Shown here piece by piece: positions 39,008 through 47,924 of a DNA stretch of 64,000 nucleotides; positions within the stretch are counted from its first letter, which is position 1, and each line of letters begins with the position of its first letter. The notes below the pieces were generated by a model. That model was not told where the DNA came from. It made no database searches and saw nothing but the letters and a program-made list of their open reading frames with translations. Source of the DNA: Roseococcus sp. SYP-B2431 (GTDB taxonomy: Bacteria > Pseudomonadota > Alphaproteobacteria > Acetobacterales > Acetobacteraceae); contig NZ_SJXD01000028.1 of NCBI RefSeq assembly GCF_004336745.1, positions 1-64,000 of the forward strand. Reading direction: 5' to 3'. A program made the translations under genes and the position numbers.

Positions 39008-40236
39008 TAGGTCGAGGCCCGCCGCGGCTCATTTAGTAGCGGGTAGACGTTCATCGGCTTGACGCCGAGCATCCTTGCCGCCCTGGTCGGCGTAAGAGAT
39101 CCATCGGCCATACCTTGGCGGGCAACGGCAAGAATGGCAGCGCCAAGACGATGTCGCCTGACGACGTACCAATTTGGCCCGCCATCTTCGCTCCGGCTCT
39201 TTTCCCGATTCAGCGCTTTCTGAGCGCGCCACTGTCCCTGAAACGCATCCCGCAACGCCTCCCAACGAGCTTCGGCGATCATTCCAGTGCGGAACAGCTG
39301 GTAAGCAACCATAGATCGGCTAATGCGTGCCTGATTTGCCAGCGCATCAATAGCGTCGACATCGCCTTCACCGCCGTCCAGCAGCGGCCCAATACTGGTG
39401 ATCTCTGTCAGATCCACGAGCACCGCGGCCGCTGCGTCGTTGCAAAGTTGCTCCACGCGACCATGCGGCGCGCCGCCGCTAACGCCCGTTTCACCCAACA
39501 GCAAGTGCGCCAATTCATGAAGCAGCGTGAAGGCCCACGCGGACTTAGCGTCCTGGTCGTTCACAACGATGAAGGGAGCCAGTTTGTCCGCAATGGCGAA
39601 GCCGCGGAAGACGTTTGCCTCGATAGCCGTAGACCAATGCCCGCAATCCCCAGCCAGCAAGACAAATACGCCCTTGCCTTCAACCAACCCTCGAAGGTAG
39701 GCGAATGCATCCTCATTTCTTGCGTGGGCGCGGTACGTTTGGCGGTTGAATTCAATTGCCGCGACGATCCTCTCCGCCAGCGCCTCGGGATTTCGTATGG
39801 TGACGGCCGAGCCCACCAATTCTACCTCGGCCACATCTTCGTCGTCCTCAAGGACCTCCCTCACCAACGCCTGCCTCGCCTTCACATCCCGGAGTAGAGA
39901 AGCCAGCAACACGTTGGAGGGCTCACCTTGATCCGGTAGCGTCCTGAAGTCGTGACCAAGGTCTGCCGGCGTGGGCACTTTCGGTAGGTAAAATGTAAGC
40001 AGTGGGCGATGATACTGCGCCGCCATGCGTCGCAACAGTGGTGCCGTGGGGGGTACCTGGCCGGTCTCCAAGGCCGCTAACCGGTCTTCACCCGCCACTC
40101 CTCGAGCGGCCTTCAGGTCGATCTTGCGGGCAGCCGTTTCCCTATCGAGACCCGCAGTCTCTCGCGCCCAGATCAGGATCTCGGGGTTCAAGCCTGCCAC
40201 CTCCTCACCATGCACATAAGGAGACCGTTGCGCCAT
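39007..40236 (-). CDS. HTH/ImmA-IrrE family metallopeptidase, probable antitoxin
   Basis: 409 residues. The N-terminal region (about 15-85) is an Xre-like helix-turn-helix (LIWARETAGLDRETAARKI, LAALETGQVPPTAPLLRRMA). The middle holds the zinc-peptidase motif HELAH at 240-244 (ImmA/IrrE family) with the following acidic region. The C-terminal part ends in a short helix-turn-helix-like motif (TPTRAARMLGVKPMNVYPLLN). Relatives pair with DUF4411 PIN proteins as type II toxin-antitoxin operons; the peptidase may control the DNA-binding activity. The start is the ATG at 40236; the upstream 110 bases hold the presumed promoter and a hairpin-like stretch at 40318. Confidence 0.75.
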   Translation of the reverse strand: MAQRSPYVHGEEVAGLNPEILIWARETAGLDRETAARKIDLKAARGVAGEDRLAALETGQVPPTAPLLRRMAAQYHRPLLTFYLPKVPTPADLGHDFRTLPDQGEPSNVLLASLLRDVKARQALVREVLEDDEDVAEVELVGSAVTIRNPEALAERIVAAIEFNRQTYRAHARNEDAFAYLRGLVEGKGVFVLLAGDCGHWSTAIEANVFRGFAIADKLAPFIVVNDQDAKSAWAFTLLHELAHLLLGETGVSGGAPHGRVEQLCNDAAAAVLVDLTEITSIGPLLDGGEGDVDAIDALANQARISRSMVAYQLFRTGMIAEARWEALRDAFQGQWRAQKALNREKSRSEDGGPNWYVVRRHRLGAAILAVARQGMADGSLTPTRAARMLGVKPMNVYPLLNEPRRAST

Positions 40237-40346
40237 GGGGCAAGCGGATCGCCGGAATCGCAGGCTGAACCAGAGCGAGTTCAGGCGAAACCCAGGCAGC
40301 CTACATATCTAAGGTACTCCGGTCACGGAGCTAACTATGGAGGCCC

Positions 40347-41444
40347 TTACAACAAAGCCAGCTGCCGATCATCCACCCGCCCATTGAACTGCGAGCAGTC
40401 CAGCGCCTTCGCCCACATCCGCTCCCCGATCCCCGCGCGCTTCACCGCCAGCTGGAACCGCTGCCCCAGCACCCCGGCATAGGCCCCGTTCCCGCTCTGC
40501 CGCTGCCCGAAGGTGGGGTCGTATAGCTTCCCGCCCCGCGTCTGCCGGATCAGCGCCAGCACCTTCGCCGCGCGGTCCGGAAAGTGCTGGTTCAGCCAGT
40601 CCTCGAAGATCTGCTTCAGCTCCAGCGGCAGGCGCAGCAGCACGTAGCCCGCGCTGTCCGCCCCGGCCCGGGCGCTGGCCTCCACGATCTTCTCCATCTC
40701 GGCATCGTTGATGCCGGGGATCATCGGCGCCGCCAGCACCGCCACGGGGATGCCGGCCGCCGAAAGCTGGCGCACCGCCTCCAGCCGCCGCACCGGGCTC
40801 GCCGCGCGGGGCTCCATGATGCGCGCCAGCCGGGCGTCGAGCGTGGTGATCGAGACGCAGACGCGCACCAGGTTCTTCTTCGCCATGCGCGCGAGGATGT
40901 CGATGTCGCGGATCACGCCCGCGCCCTTGGTCACGATGCTCAGCGGGTGGTTGAAGCGGTCCAGCACCTCGAGGATACGGCGCGTCAGGCCCTGGTGGCG
41001 CTCGATGGGCTGGTAGGGGTCGGTGTTGGCGCCCAGCGTCACCGGCTTCGGCGTGTAGCCGGGGCGGGAGAGCTCGCGCGCCAGGATCTCCGGCATGTCG
41101 GGCTTGAAGAGGATCTTGGTCTCGAAATCGAGGCCGGGGGAGAGGCCGACATAGGCGTGGCTCGGCCGGGCGAAGCAATAGACGCAGCCGTGCTCGCAGC
41201 CCCGGTAGGGGTTGAGCGAGCGGTCGAAGCCGATGTCCGGGCTGTCATTGTAGGTGAGCGCCGACTTCGCCGCCTCGCGCGTCAGCGTGGTGCGCAGCGG
41301 CGCGATGTCCTCGACCAGGGAGCCCCAGCCGTCGTCGAAGGCCTCGGCGACCTGCGTCTCGTAGCGCACATGCGGGTTGGAAACCGCGCCGCGGCCCTTT
41401 TGGTACCCGCTGGGGGCGAGAGGATAATGAGCACCGTCCGGCAT
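40347..41444 (-). CDS. PA0069-family radical SAM protein (SplB-like)
   Basis: A 365-residue radical S-adenosylmethionine enzyme with the cluster motif in YRGCEHGCVYCFARPS (Cys-x3-Cys-x2-Cys), then KPVTLGANTDPYQPIE and LSIVTKGAGVIRDIDILARMA. The family is related to spore photoproduct lyase but its reaction is unknown. A perfect GTTC-N7-GTTC SOS box lies seven bases upstream of the start codon, so it is probably repressed by LexA and induced by DNA damage; this supports a DNA-repair role but does not prove it. The start is the ATG at 41444. Confidence 0.85.
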   Translation of the reverse strand: MPDGAHYPLAPSGYQKGRGAVSNPHVRYETQVAEAFDDGWGSLVEDIAPLRTTLTREAAKSALTYNDSPDIGFDRSLNPYRGCEHGCVYCFARPSHAYVGLSPGLDFETKILFKPDMPEILARELSRPGYTPKPVTLGANTDPYQPIERHQGLTRRILEVLDRFNHPLSIVTKGAGVIRDIDILARMAKKNLVRVCVSITTLDARLARIMEPRAASPVRRLEAVRQLSAAGIPVAVLAAPMIPGINDAEMEKIVEASARAGADSAGYVLLRLPLELKQIFEDWLNQHFPDRAAKVLALIRQTRGGKLYDPTFGQRQSGNGAYAGVLGQRFQLAVKRAGIGERMWAKALDCSQFNGRVDDRQLALL

Positions 41445-41450
41445 GACCGT

Positions 41451-41465
41451 GTTCTCTTCTTGTTC
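41451..41465. promoter_or_regulatory. LexA/SOS box upstream of the radical SAM gene
   Basis: GTTC (41451-41454), seven bases, GTTC (41462-41465), the alphaproteobacterial LexA motif, read GAAC-N7-GAAC in the direction of the gene. A second, one-mismatch copy (GAAC-N7-GAAT) lies at 41503-41517. Confidence 0.65.
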
Positions 41466-41520
41466 CTAAGCGGAAGGTGGCGAAGGCCGGCCCGTCCGTC
41501 AAGAACAAAAAGAGAATGAA

Positions 41521-42132
41521 TCAGGCGTGGCCGGCCTCGGCGGAGAGGAGCGTGGGGTCGATGTTCAGCTTGGCGAGGGCGCGGCGCCAGCGCGTCGCAT
41601 CGTCGCCGCCGAAGAGCAGGTCCTCGTCGGCGGGGACGGAGAGCCAGTCGTTGCGGGCGATCTCGGCCTCCAGCTGGCCGGCGCCCCAGCCGGCATAGCC
41701 GAGCGCGAGCAGGCCCTGGCGCGGGCCGCCGCCGGAGGCGATGGCCTTCAGGATGTCGAGGCTGGCGGTGAGCGCGTAGCCGCCCTCGACGGGGAGCGAG
41801 CCCTCGGCCTTCCACTCGCCGCTGTGCAGCACGAAGCCGCGGCCTTCCTCGACGGGGCCGCCATTCACCAGGCGGATGCTGCGCTGGGGCGGCAGCGGCT
41901 CCACGCCCGCCTGCTTCAGCAGCTCCTCGAAGGAGAGCTTGGGGATGGGCTGGTTGAGGATGAGCCCCATCGCGCCGCCGGCGGAATGCGCGCAGAGGAC
42001 GATCACGCTGCCGGCGAAGTTGGGGTCCCGCATATTGGGCATGGCGACCAGCAGCTGCCCCGCCAGCGGCGTGCCGGCCTCCTCGAGCGGCTTGGGGGCC
42101 CCGAAGGCCGATTTCCAGTCATGTCTTGCCAT
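41521..42132 (-). CDS. YqgE/AlgH family protein
   Basis: A 203-residue protein: PLAGQLLVAMPNMRDPNFAGSVIVLCAHSAGGAMGLILNQP is the family hallmark, followed by LVNGGPVEEGRGFVLHS and ALGYAGWGAGQLEAEIARNDWL. The family (UPF0301) is widespread; its biochemical role is not settled, with links to alginate regulation and general gene regulation. The ATG at 42132 is used; the longer frame to 42168 adds no family sequence. It lies just upstream of the radical SAM gene and is divergent from the peroxiredoxin. Confidence 0.92.
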   Translation of the reverse strand: MARHDWKSAFGAPKPLEEAGTPLAGQLLVAMPNMRDPNFAGSVIVLCAHSAGGAMGLILNQPIPKLSFEELLKQAGVEPLPPQRSIRLVNGGPVEEGRGFVLHSGEWKAEGSLPVEGGYALTASLDILKAIASGGGPRQGLLALGYAGWGAGQLEAEIARNDWLSVPADEDLLFGGDDATRWRRALAKLNIDPTLLSAEAGHA

Positions 42133-42231
42133 GGGGACGAATGTGAGGATGCGCCATCGCCTCCGCAAGCGTGACAGGATTCTTCCCAGGGCCTAAACCT
42201 TCCCCCACTTTCCCCTCGGAGGAACACCAGG

Positions 42232-42714
42232 ATGACGATCAAGGCCGGCGACAATATCCCCTCGGCGAAGCTCATGCAGGCCACGGCGGAGGGGCCGGTG
42301 GAGGTCTCCACGGACGACCTCTTCGCCGGCAAGACGGTCGTGCTCTTCGGCGTGCCGGGCGCCTTCACGCCGACCTGCTCGGCCAAGCACCTGCCGGGCT
42401 TCGTGACCCAGGCGGCCGCGTTCCAGGCCAAGGGCGTGGACACGGTGGCCTGCATCGCGGTGAACGACGCCTTCGTGATGGGCGCCTGGCGCAAGGACCA
42501 GTCGATCGGCGACGAGGTGGTGATGCTGGCGGATGGCAGCGCGGCCTTCACCAAGGCGATGGGGCTGGAGTTCGACCTGACGGCGCGCGGCCTCGGCGTG
42601 CGGAGCCAGCGCTTCGCGCTCGTGGCGAAGAACGGCGTGGTGACGCATGTGGCCGTGGAGGCGCCGGGCGCCTTCGAGGTGAGCAAGGCTGAGACGGTTT
42701 TGGCTGCGCTTTAG
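42232..42714 (+). CDS. Peroxiredoxin (Prx5 type)
   Basis: A 160-residue thiol peroxidase that reduces hydrogen peroxide and alkyl hydroperoxides. The peroxidatic cysteine is Cys49 in PGAFTPTCSAKHLPG, with the conserved Thr and Pro; AVNDAFVMGAW and RSQRFALVAKNGVV follow the Prx5 pattern. No second cysteine is present, so a 1-Cys mechanism with an external reductant is likely. The ribosome-binding site is GGAGGAAC. The stop codon lies in the loop of the terminator hairpin. Confidence 0.94.
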   Translation: MTIKAGDNIPSAKLMQATAEGPVEVSTDDLFAGKTVVLFGVPGAFTPTCSAKHLPGFVTQAAAFQAKGVDTVACIAVNDAFVMGAWRKDQSIGDEVVMLADGSAAFTKAMGLEFDLTARGLGVRSQRFALVAKNGVVTHVAVEAPGAFEVSKAETVLAAL

Positions 42715-42736
42715 CGCAACCAAAACCTCGATTTTT
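42696..42736 (+). terminator. Terminator built from the end of the peroxiredoxin gene
   Basis: The arms GGTTTTGGcTGCGC (42696-42709) and GCGCAaCCAAAACC (42714-42727) pair over 13 base pairs with one mismatch (loop TTTA). TTTTT at 42732-42736 follows. The TAG stop (42712-42714) lies in the loop. Repeat copy E starts at this T-run. Confidence 0.82.
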
Positions 42737-42842
42737 ATGCTCTCAAACGCCGGGCGGCGGCTCCGCCGCCTTGGCTTCGCGCCAAGACTGGCACGCGGGA
42801 TGTGAGGGTAGCCTGGGCGCGCCGGCCGCCGTGCGGCCGGAT
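42732..42842 (+). repeat. Dispersed two-hairpin element, copy E
   Basis: TTTTTATGCTCTCAAACGCCG to GTGCGGCCGGAT (ends at 42842). Hairpin 1 at 42753-42770 is a seven-base-pair stem with loop GCTC. Hairpin 2 at 42822-42840 is CCGGCCGC/GCGGCCGG with loop CGT. It lies between the convergent peroxiredoxin and M20-amidase genes. Confidence 0.8.
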
Positions 42843-42869
42843 GCCCGGATGGCCCACCGATCCTGTGAG

Positions 42870-44111
42870 CTACCGGTTCGCCCGGGCCACCACCGCCTCG
42901 AACAGCACCTGGCAGCCGGCCTCCGCCTCCTCAGGCAGAATGCTCTCCGCCTCGTTGTGGCTGAGGCCGTCCTTGCAGGGGGTGAAGATCATTGCCGTGG
43001 GGATCAGGCGCGCGACATAGACCGCGTCGTGGCCGGCGCCGGAGATGATCTCGCGGGCGGGGTAGCCGAGGCGGGCGGCGGCCTGGCGGACGAGGTCCAC
43101 GCAGTCCGCGTCGAAGGGCTGGGCGGGGATGACGAAGAGCTCCTTGAGCTCCAGCTGGCAGCCGCCTTCCTCCACCAGCGCCTTCGCCTCGGCGGGGAAG
43201 GATTTGGCGATGGCGTCGATCTCGGCGCCGTCGGGGTGGCGGAACTCGATGCTGCAACGCACCTCGCCGGGGACGACGTTGCAGCTGTTGGGGAAGACCT
43301 GCAGGCGGCCCACCGTGCCGCGGCCGTCGTCGCCGCGGGCGCGCATCATCTCGTCCACGCGGGCGATCAGGCGGGCGGCGGCGACCAGCGCGTCCTTGCG
43401 GGTGGAGGGCGGCGTGGTGCCGGCATGGGCGTCCTGGCCGATGATGACGGCGTCGTACCAGACCTGGGCCTGGGCGCCGGTGACGATGCCGATCTGGCGG
43501 CCCTCGCGCTCCAGGAAGGGGCCCTGCTCGATGTGCAGCTCGAAGTAGGAATCGGCGGGGAAGGGCTTTGCCGGGTGCTCGCCCTTGTAGCCGATGGCGT
43601 CCAGCGCATCGCCGACGGTGACGCCGTCGGTGTCGGTCAGGGCATAGACCTTGTCCTGGGGATAGACGCCGGCCCAGACGCCGCTGCCCATGAGGGAATG
43701 GCCGAAGCGGCTGCCCTCCTCGTCGGTCCAGTTCACCAGCTCGATGGGGGCCTCGGTGGTGATGCCGAGGTCGTTCAGCGTGCGCAGGACCTCGAGGCCG
43801 GCGATCACGCCCAGCGCGCCGTCGAACTTGCCGCCGGTGGGCTGGCTGTCGAGATGGCTGCCGAGGAGGACCGGCTTGCGCGCGGGGTCGCGGCCCTCGC
43901 GGCGGGCGAACATGTTGCCGATGGCGTCGACGCGCACGGTGAGGCCGATGGCCTCGCACCAATCGGTGAAACGCTGGCGGCCGGCCTTGTCGACCTCGGT
44001 GAGGGTGAGGCGCTTCACGCCGCCCTTGGGGGTGGCGCCGATCTCGGCCATGGCCATGAGGGTGGACCAGAGGCGGGGGGCGTTGATGCGCTGGTTGGTG
44101 GTGGGGTTCAT
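42870..44111 (-). CDS. M20-family hydantoinase/carbamoylase-type amidase
   Basis: A 413-residue Zn- or Mn-dependent amidase. It starts MNPTTNQRINAPRLWSTLMAMAEIG, then LLGSHLDSQPTGGKFDGALGVIAGLEVL with the metal ligands, VNWTDEEGSRFGHSLMGSGVWAG with the catalytic Glu, and IIGQDAHAGTTPP in the dimer domain. Members hydrolyse N-carbamoyl-amino acids, allantoate or ureidoglycine; the substrate is not defined here. It lies downstream of, and on the same strand as, the SIR2 gene with 45 bases between them, so its native promoter was probably displaced by the insertion. Confidence 0.88.
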   Translation of the reverse strand: MNPTTNQRINAPRLWSTLMAMAEIGATPKGGVKRLTLTEVDKAGRQRFTDWCEAIGLTVRVDAIGNMFARREGRDPARKPVLLGSHLDSQPTGGKFDGALGVIAGLEVLRTLNDLGITTEAPIELVNWTDEEGSRFGHSLMGSGVWAGVYPQDKVYALTDTDGVTVGDALDAIGYKGEHPAKPFPADSYFELHIEQGPFLEREGRQIGIVTGAQAQVWYDAVIIGQDAHAGTTPPSTRKDALVAAARLIARVDEMMRARGDDGRGTVGRLQVFPNSCNVVPGEVRCSIEFRHPDGAEIDAIAKSFPAEAKALVEEGGCQLELKELFVIPAQPFDADCVDLVRQAAARLGYPAREIISGAGHDAVYVARLIPTAMIFTPCKDGLSHNEAESILPEEAEAGCQVLFEAVVARANR

Positions 44112-44156
44112 GGGGTGGGTTTTAGGGGAGGATGGGTGGGGGTGGAATTGGGTGCG

Positions 44157-47100
44157 CTATGTTCGGGCGATACGCCGCCTAAGTTCAGATAGGCGTCGAT
44201 CGTTCGTCAGGGATGGCATCGCTGCGAGCTTCGCGACAATCTGCGCCATACCCCAGGGCCAAGTTTGTGCATCCTTCGGCAACAGAGCGTAGAACAGTGC
44301 AAGATGTTCCGCTGGAAACATTGATATTCGATCATCCTCAATGTGATGAAGGTGCGGGACAGAGTCGATTGGCTCAGCCGCACTCTCTAGTATTGACAAT
44401 ACTGCGACAGTAACTTCGGGCATCCTATCTCCGGCGCGAAGGGCGATCTCTGCGAGAGCAGAAGATGCAGCTGGACTCCGCGCAGCGAGCTGGCGTGGCC
44501 AGACCCAGCCAAGGAATTCGGTCAGCTGCTCAGCGCATTCCTCCGATTCTTCGGACCAATTTGCAACGACATGCAATGTGTGGAGCCGCTGCTCCTCGCT
44601 CGTAGTGAGCAACGCCTCTCGTAAATCGATTGATGTAATCAATCGACCACCTTCTGGCTGTTTTCGAAACCAACCAGAAAGTACAATTTCCAAAAGATTT
44701 TCATGCCGCCGGGGTGACGATTTTCTTTCTTTCAAAAGTGAAATAAGTAATGGTTTTACCGCCAAAAACAGATCATTTGGCAAAAAGCTCGACTGTTGAA
44801 GAAATCCGGATAAGGCAGCATCCGATACCGATTTCTCATCATCTTCATTTTCAATAATCGCAAGTATATGTGCTTCCGTCCAATCACGATCGTGCATGAA
44901 AAGCCAATTACATTGTCTAGCAAATATGGCTGCGGAATACGCACGAGGTTCTGGCGATAACCTGAGCAGCTTTGTGGCCCGATCCTTAAACACAACATCA
45001 ATCGCTTGAGGATCGTCAGACCAGCCGAGTTCATCAAATATGAGGTCAGCAAGACGTCCGCTGGGCGAATTGATCGCCTCAGTGATCCAGTCCTGCTGGC
45101 CGCGCGTCAGGACCGCAGAACTGGCTGCGGTCGGATGATGGTAAATCGTGTCGACGAGCAGGTTCCAGGTGGCGAGATACAAATCCCTGTCATCTTCCCA
45201 AATTGGGCGCGAATGGCTCGTAAACCATTGGGCCGCTGCCTGGAGGTTCGTGGACAGGATGGCGTCTGGCAACTCTGCAATACGCCGAGCCAGAAGGCAG
45301 CGAAAGCGGCGCTTGTCACTTCCGCGGGCCTCTGACCAGAACAGGTCATTCCAAGCCCAGTTCCATGTCTCACCACGATCCGCTGCTTGGCGAAGTGCGG
45401 CCAACGCCCTCACCGGCCTTGTCTCTACTAGACCACGGAAAGGTCGTGTTTCCGTTAGGAAGTCTCTACCTCGCCCCCTAGCGGCCTCGGCCTCAAGCAA
45501 AAGATTATCTAACGGAACGTCGAGCAACAGGGCATGGCTTTTGTCCGTCGCGACCCACCCGCCCCTCGACGGGCTTCGATCAAGTTGTTCGGCTGCATCC
45601 TGCGCATTCCATGTAGGAAGTTGCCGCTTGAGACGATCAAGCTTTTTGGGGAGATCGAAAGAGACCTTTATCCCCTCCCGCTCCATCCAAAATAGACGAC
45701 CCAATACAGCGCGGATGCGATATGGCTCAAATTCCACAGCGTCGGCGTCCCGCCACGGCTGGGGGCCCGCAAGCGTGATAGCCTCAATACGCTTCCTCGA
45801 GCCTCTGGGCAGTTCGGACCAGCGTGCCTTTATCGCGGTGAGAAAATCACGCTCAAGTCTACCGTCCCACACGCCTCCTTCAAGGGAAAGAAGGATAAGA
45901 GCCGCCTCTTTTGGATTGGTGAGCCTCGCCTCACTCGCGGCCCAAACCCGCAGGTTCCGAAAGGGAATGCCCTGTTCATTACGCCAGTTCCTGACCTGCG
46001 CGATCGCGAGATCCGGCGCGGTCTCAAGTAGGTGGCGAACGAGCGCAGCGAGGTGAGCTATCAGCGAAGATAGATCCGGTGATCTCGTGTTGAACTCGTT
46101 AGGTTCGCGCTTGAAAGCGTTTAATGGCCTCAGATTCGTGAAGGCAAAACTGCCAACTTCCTCTTCTAATCTTGTCGCGATGATCAGATTGCGGTGAGTT
46201 CCATCTACATAGTCCATCAAATAATCTGCTGGTACTTTCAAATTGGAATCACGACCCGGATACAAAACGGTCGCGTCGATATACCGAAGCTGCCCTAATT
46301 GCCCCGAGATCGGAGATGTCATGGGACGTTTGGTGGTCAGTCTAGGCCGCTCGACTTCCACCAGCTCCAGTATATTTAATCGTGACCATCCTTCGGCTTT
46401 AATTACGCGCCGAAGCTCAAATCGATCGCGCTCATATTGACTTTGTTCGTCGAGCGACACCAGGAGTAAGCGCCATGCCGTCCGAATGTCCGATGGCACT
46501 TCACCCCTCAGCAGAGCATCACGAGCGAAGAACACTAGATCCGAATGTAGTGCCTTCTCTCCCGAAGCCCACCAGAGAGCCACGGGGTCACTCACGACAC
46601 GGCCAAACCATCGCGCAAGGCGCCAGAGGCGCACCGATAGCCGAGGCGGCAGTCGCGAAGCAGGCCCGCGCAGAGATGGGGAGACGGGGCGTCCTGCCGG
46701 ACTCTCACTGGCTACCGATTCAAACGCAGACCAGCTTCCTGGCGGGGGTGTGATCGGCTCAGGACGATCCTCGTCACGGAGCGGCGGTGTCTCCCCGTCG
46801 AGTCCGTAGCTTTCAAAGGGATTAAAGTGATCTGGCTCCGGATCACGCCAAGCTACCGGTCGGCATCTATCGTATCGAACATTTGCATCAAATACACAGA
46901 GCCACTCGGCGGGCGGCGCTGGTTCGTGTTCTGAAAAAATACCCGCACCAATCGGAGAGGACACGAGATGAGCGACTTGCCCTCGTTGATAGGGAAGCAG
47001 TTCCCTAGGACCGGTCACCGCCATGGTTGCAATCATTTTACGCCAGCGTTCTGGATCGGTGGCCCGCTCCGCCCAGGCGGCAAGCGTTCTCCATAGCGTT

Positions 47101-47924
47101 GAAAAGCCATCGAAAGGGATCGCCGTGACGCCCTTGTGCCTCCAGAGACCCGACGCGTACGATGCGTCGCCTTCCTGAAGCGCATACAACCGCCCAGATC
47201 CCACCTTGGCCTGAAGCGCCTCCAGAAGGTACTGCATCGGAGGATCGTCGGCGGAATACCCTACGAACACGATTCGATATCGGTCCATCAGGGCACGCAT
47301 GAATGTGGTGGCCCATCCGTCAGCTAGATAGGCCCGTCCGAAGTCCGCTGATGACAACACAAACTCTGGCCCCTCCGACCTCTTATAGTCCAGCGAGACT
47401 TTGCCATGGAGATGGATGATCCCATTCAACGATCCTGGCCGGGCGGGGTCTGGAAGCGCCGGCGGGATGATAGGCTCAAGCGACGGATCAGCCTGCTCGA
47501 AGACGCGGTCGAAGTTGGTTGTAACGAGCCTCACGGCCCCATCAGGTGCTCTCGACAGATTGATTAGCGACTGATGCGGACCTAGTCCTGCGTCTGGCTT
47601 TGGACGGAGCGACCTTGCTACCGCGCCACGCACGTCCGCGACGGGGAACTCCTGCTCAAGCAGCGCAAAGATCCGATCTGCCGAGGGTATGCCGCCGACA
47701 CCCGGAACCGGCGCGATCTTGTCCGATAGGGCGAGAAGCTGTCGGGCCGGGCTAGTCTGGGAGGACCCCAGTTCGGTTACGACGCGATCAGCCAACTCAC
47801 GGAAGCTGGGTCCGCCAGCCTCCGCGCGTGAGACGCCAGCGCCGCAGAAGAATATAACCTGTCCCTCATCCCGAGCGTCGAGCAAATCACCCGGCAGATC
47901 GGGCCCTTCAGCGATGAATCTCAT
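44157..47924 (-). CDS. Large SIR2-domain protein, probable anti-phage defence effector
   Basis: 1255 residues. The N-terminal 240 residues form a SIR2-like NAD-binding domain: FFCGAGVS at 25-32, VTTNFD at 134-139, the His of HLHG at 171-174 and VGYSADDP at 221-228. This arrangement is the SIR2_2/Defense-associated sirtuin type, whose members degrade NAD+ upon phage infection. The remaining 1000 residues are helical, consistent with a DUF4020-like or HEAT-like sensor region, with no other motif. G+C and codon choice are much lower than the neighbours. ATG at 47924 is used (GAGGAGG upstream); a GTG eight codons earlier is possible. No partner gene is visible. Defence is inferred from the family. 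Confidence 0.8.
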   Translation of the reverse strand: MRFIAEGPDLPGDLLDARDEGQVIFFCGAGVSRAEAGGPSFRELADRVVTELGSSQTSPARQLLALSDKIAPVPGVGGIPSADRIFALLEQEFPVADVRGAVARSLRPKPDAGLGPHQSLINLSRAPDGAVRLVTTNFDRVFEQADPSLEPIIPPALPDPARPGSLNGIIHLHGKVSLDYKRSEGPEFVLSSADFGRAYLADGWATTFMRALMDRYRIVFVGYSADDPPMQYLLEALQAKVGSGRLYALQEGDASYASGLWRHKGVTAIPFDGFSTLWRTLAAWAERATDPERWRKMIATMAVTGPRELLPYQRGQVAHLVSSPIGAGIFSEHEPAPPAEWLCVFDANVRYDRCRPVAWRDPEPDHFNPFESYGLDGETPPLRDEDRPEPITPPPGSWSAFESVASESPAGRPVSPSLRGPASRLPPRLSVRLWRLARWFGRVVSDPVALWWASGEKALHSDLVFFARDALLRGEVPSDIRTAWRLLLVSLDEQSQYERDRFELRRVIKAEGWSRLNILELVEVERPRLTTKRPMTSPISGQLGQLRYIDATVLYPGRDSNLKVPADYLMDYVDGTHRNLIIATRLEEEVGSFAFTNLRPLNAFKREPNEFNTRSPDLSSLIAHLAALVRHLLETAPDLAIAQVRNWRNEQGIPFRNLRVWAASEARLTNPKEAALILLSLEGGVWDGRLERDFLTAIKARWSELPRGSRKRIEAITLAGPQPWRDADAVEFEPYRIRAVLGRLFWMEREGIKVSFDLPKKLDRLKRQLPTWNAQDAAEQLDRSPSRGGWVATDKSHALLLDVPLDNLLLEAEAARGRGRDFLTETRPFRGLVETRPVRALAALRQAADRGETWNWAWNDLFWSEARGSDKRRFRCLLARRIAELPDAILSTNLQAAAQWFTSHSRPIWEDDRDLYLATWNLLVDTIYHHPTAASSAVLTRGQQDWITEAINSPSGRLADLIFDELGWSDDPQAIDVVFKDRATKLLRLSPEPRAYSAAIFARQCNWLFMHDRDWTEAHILAIIENEDDEKSVSDAALSGFLQQSSFLPNDLFLAVKPLLISLLKERKSSPRRHENLLEIVLSGWFRKQPEGGRLITSIDLREALLTTSEEQRLHTLHVVANWSEESEECAEQLTEFLGWVWPRQLAARSPAASSALAEIALRAGDRMPEVTVAVLSILESAAEPIDSVPHLHHIEDDRISMFPAEHLALFYALLPKDAQTWPWGMAQIVAKLAAMPSLTNDRRLSELRRRIART

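Noticed and set aside
44213-47327. Short plus-strand frames inside the SIR2 gene as partner genes
   Set aside because: They lie wholly within the minus-strand gene and have no ribosome-binding site or family resemblance.
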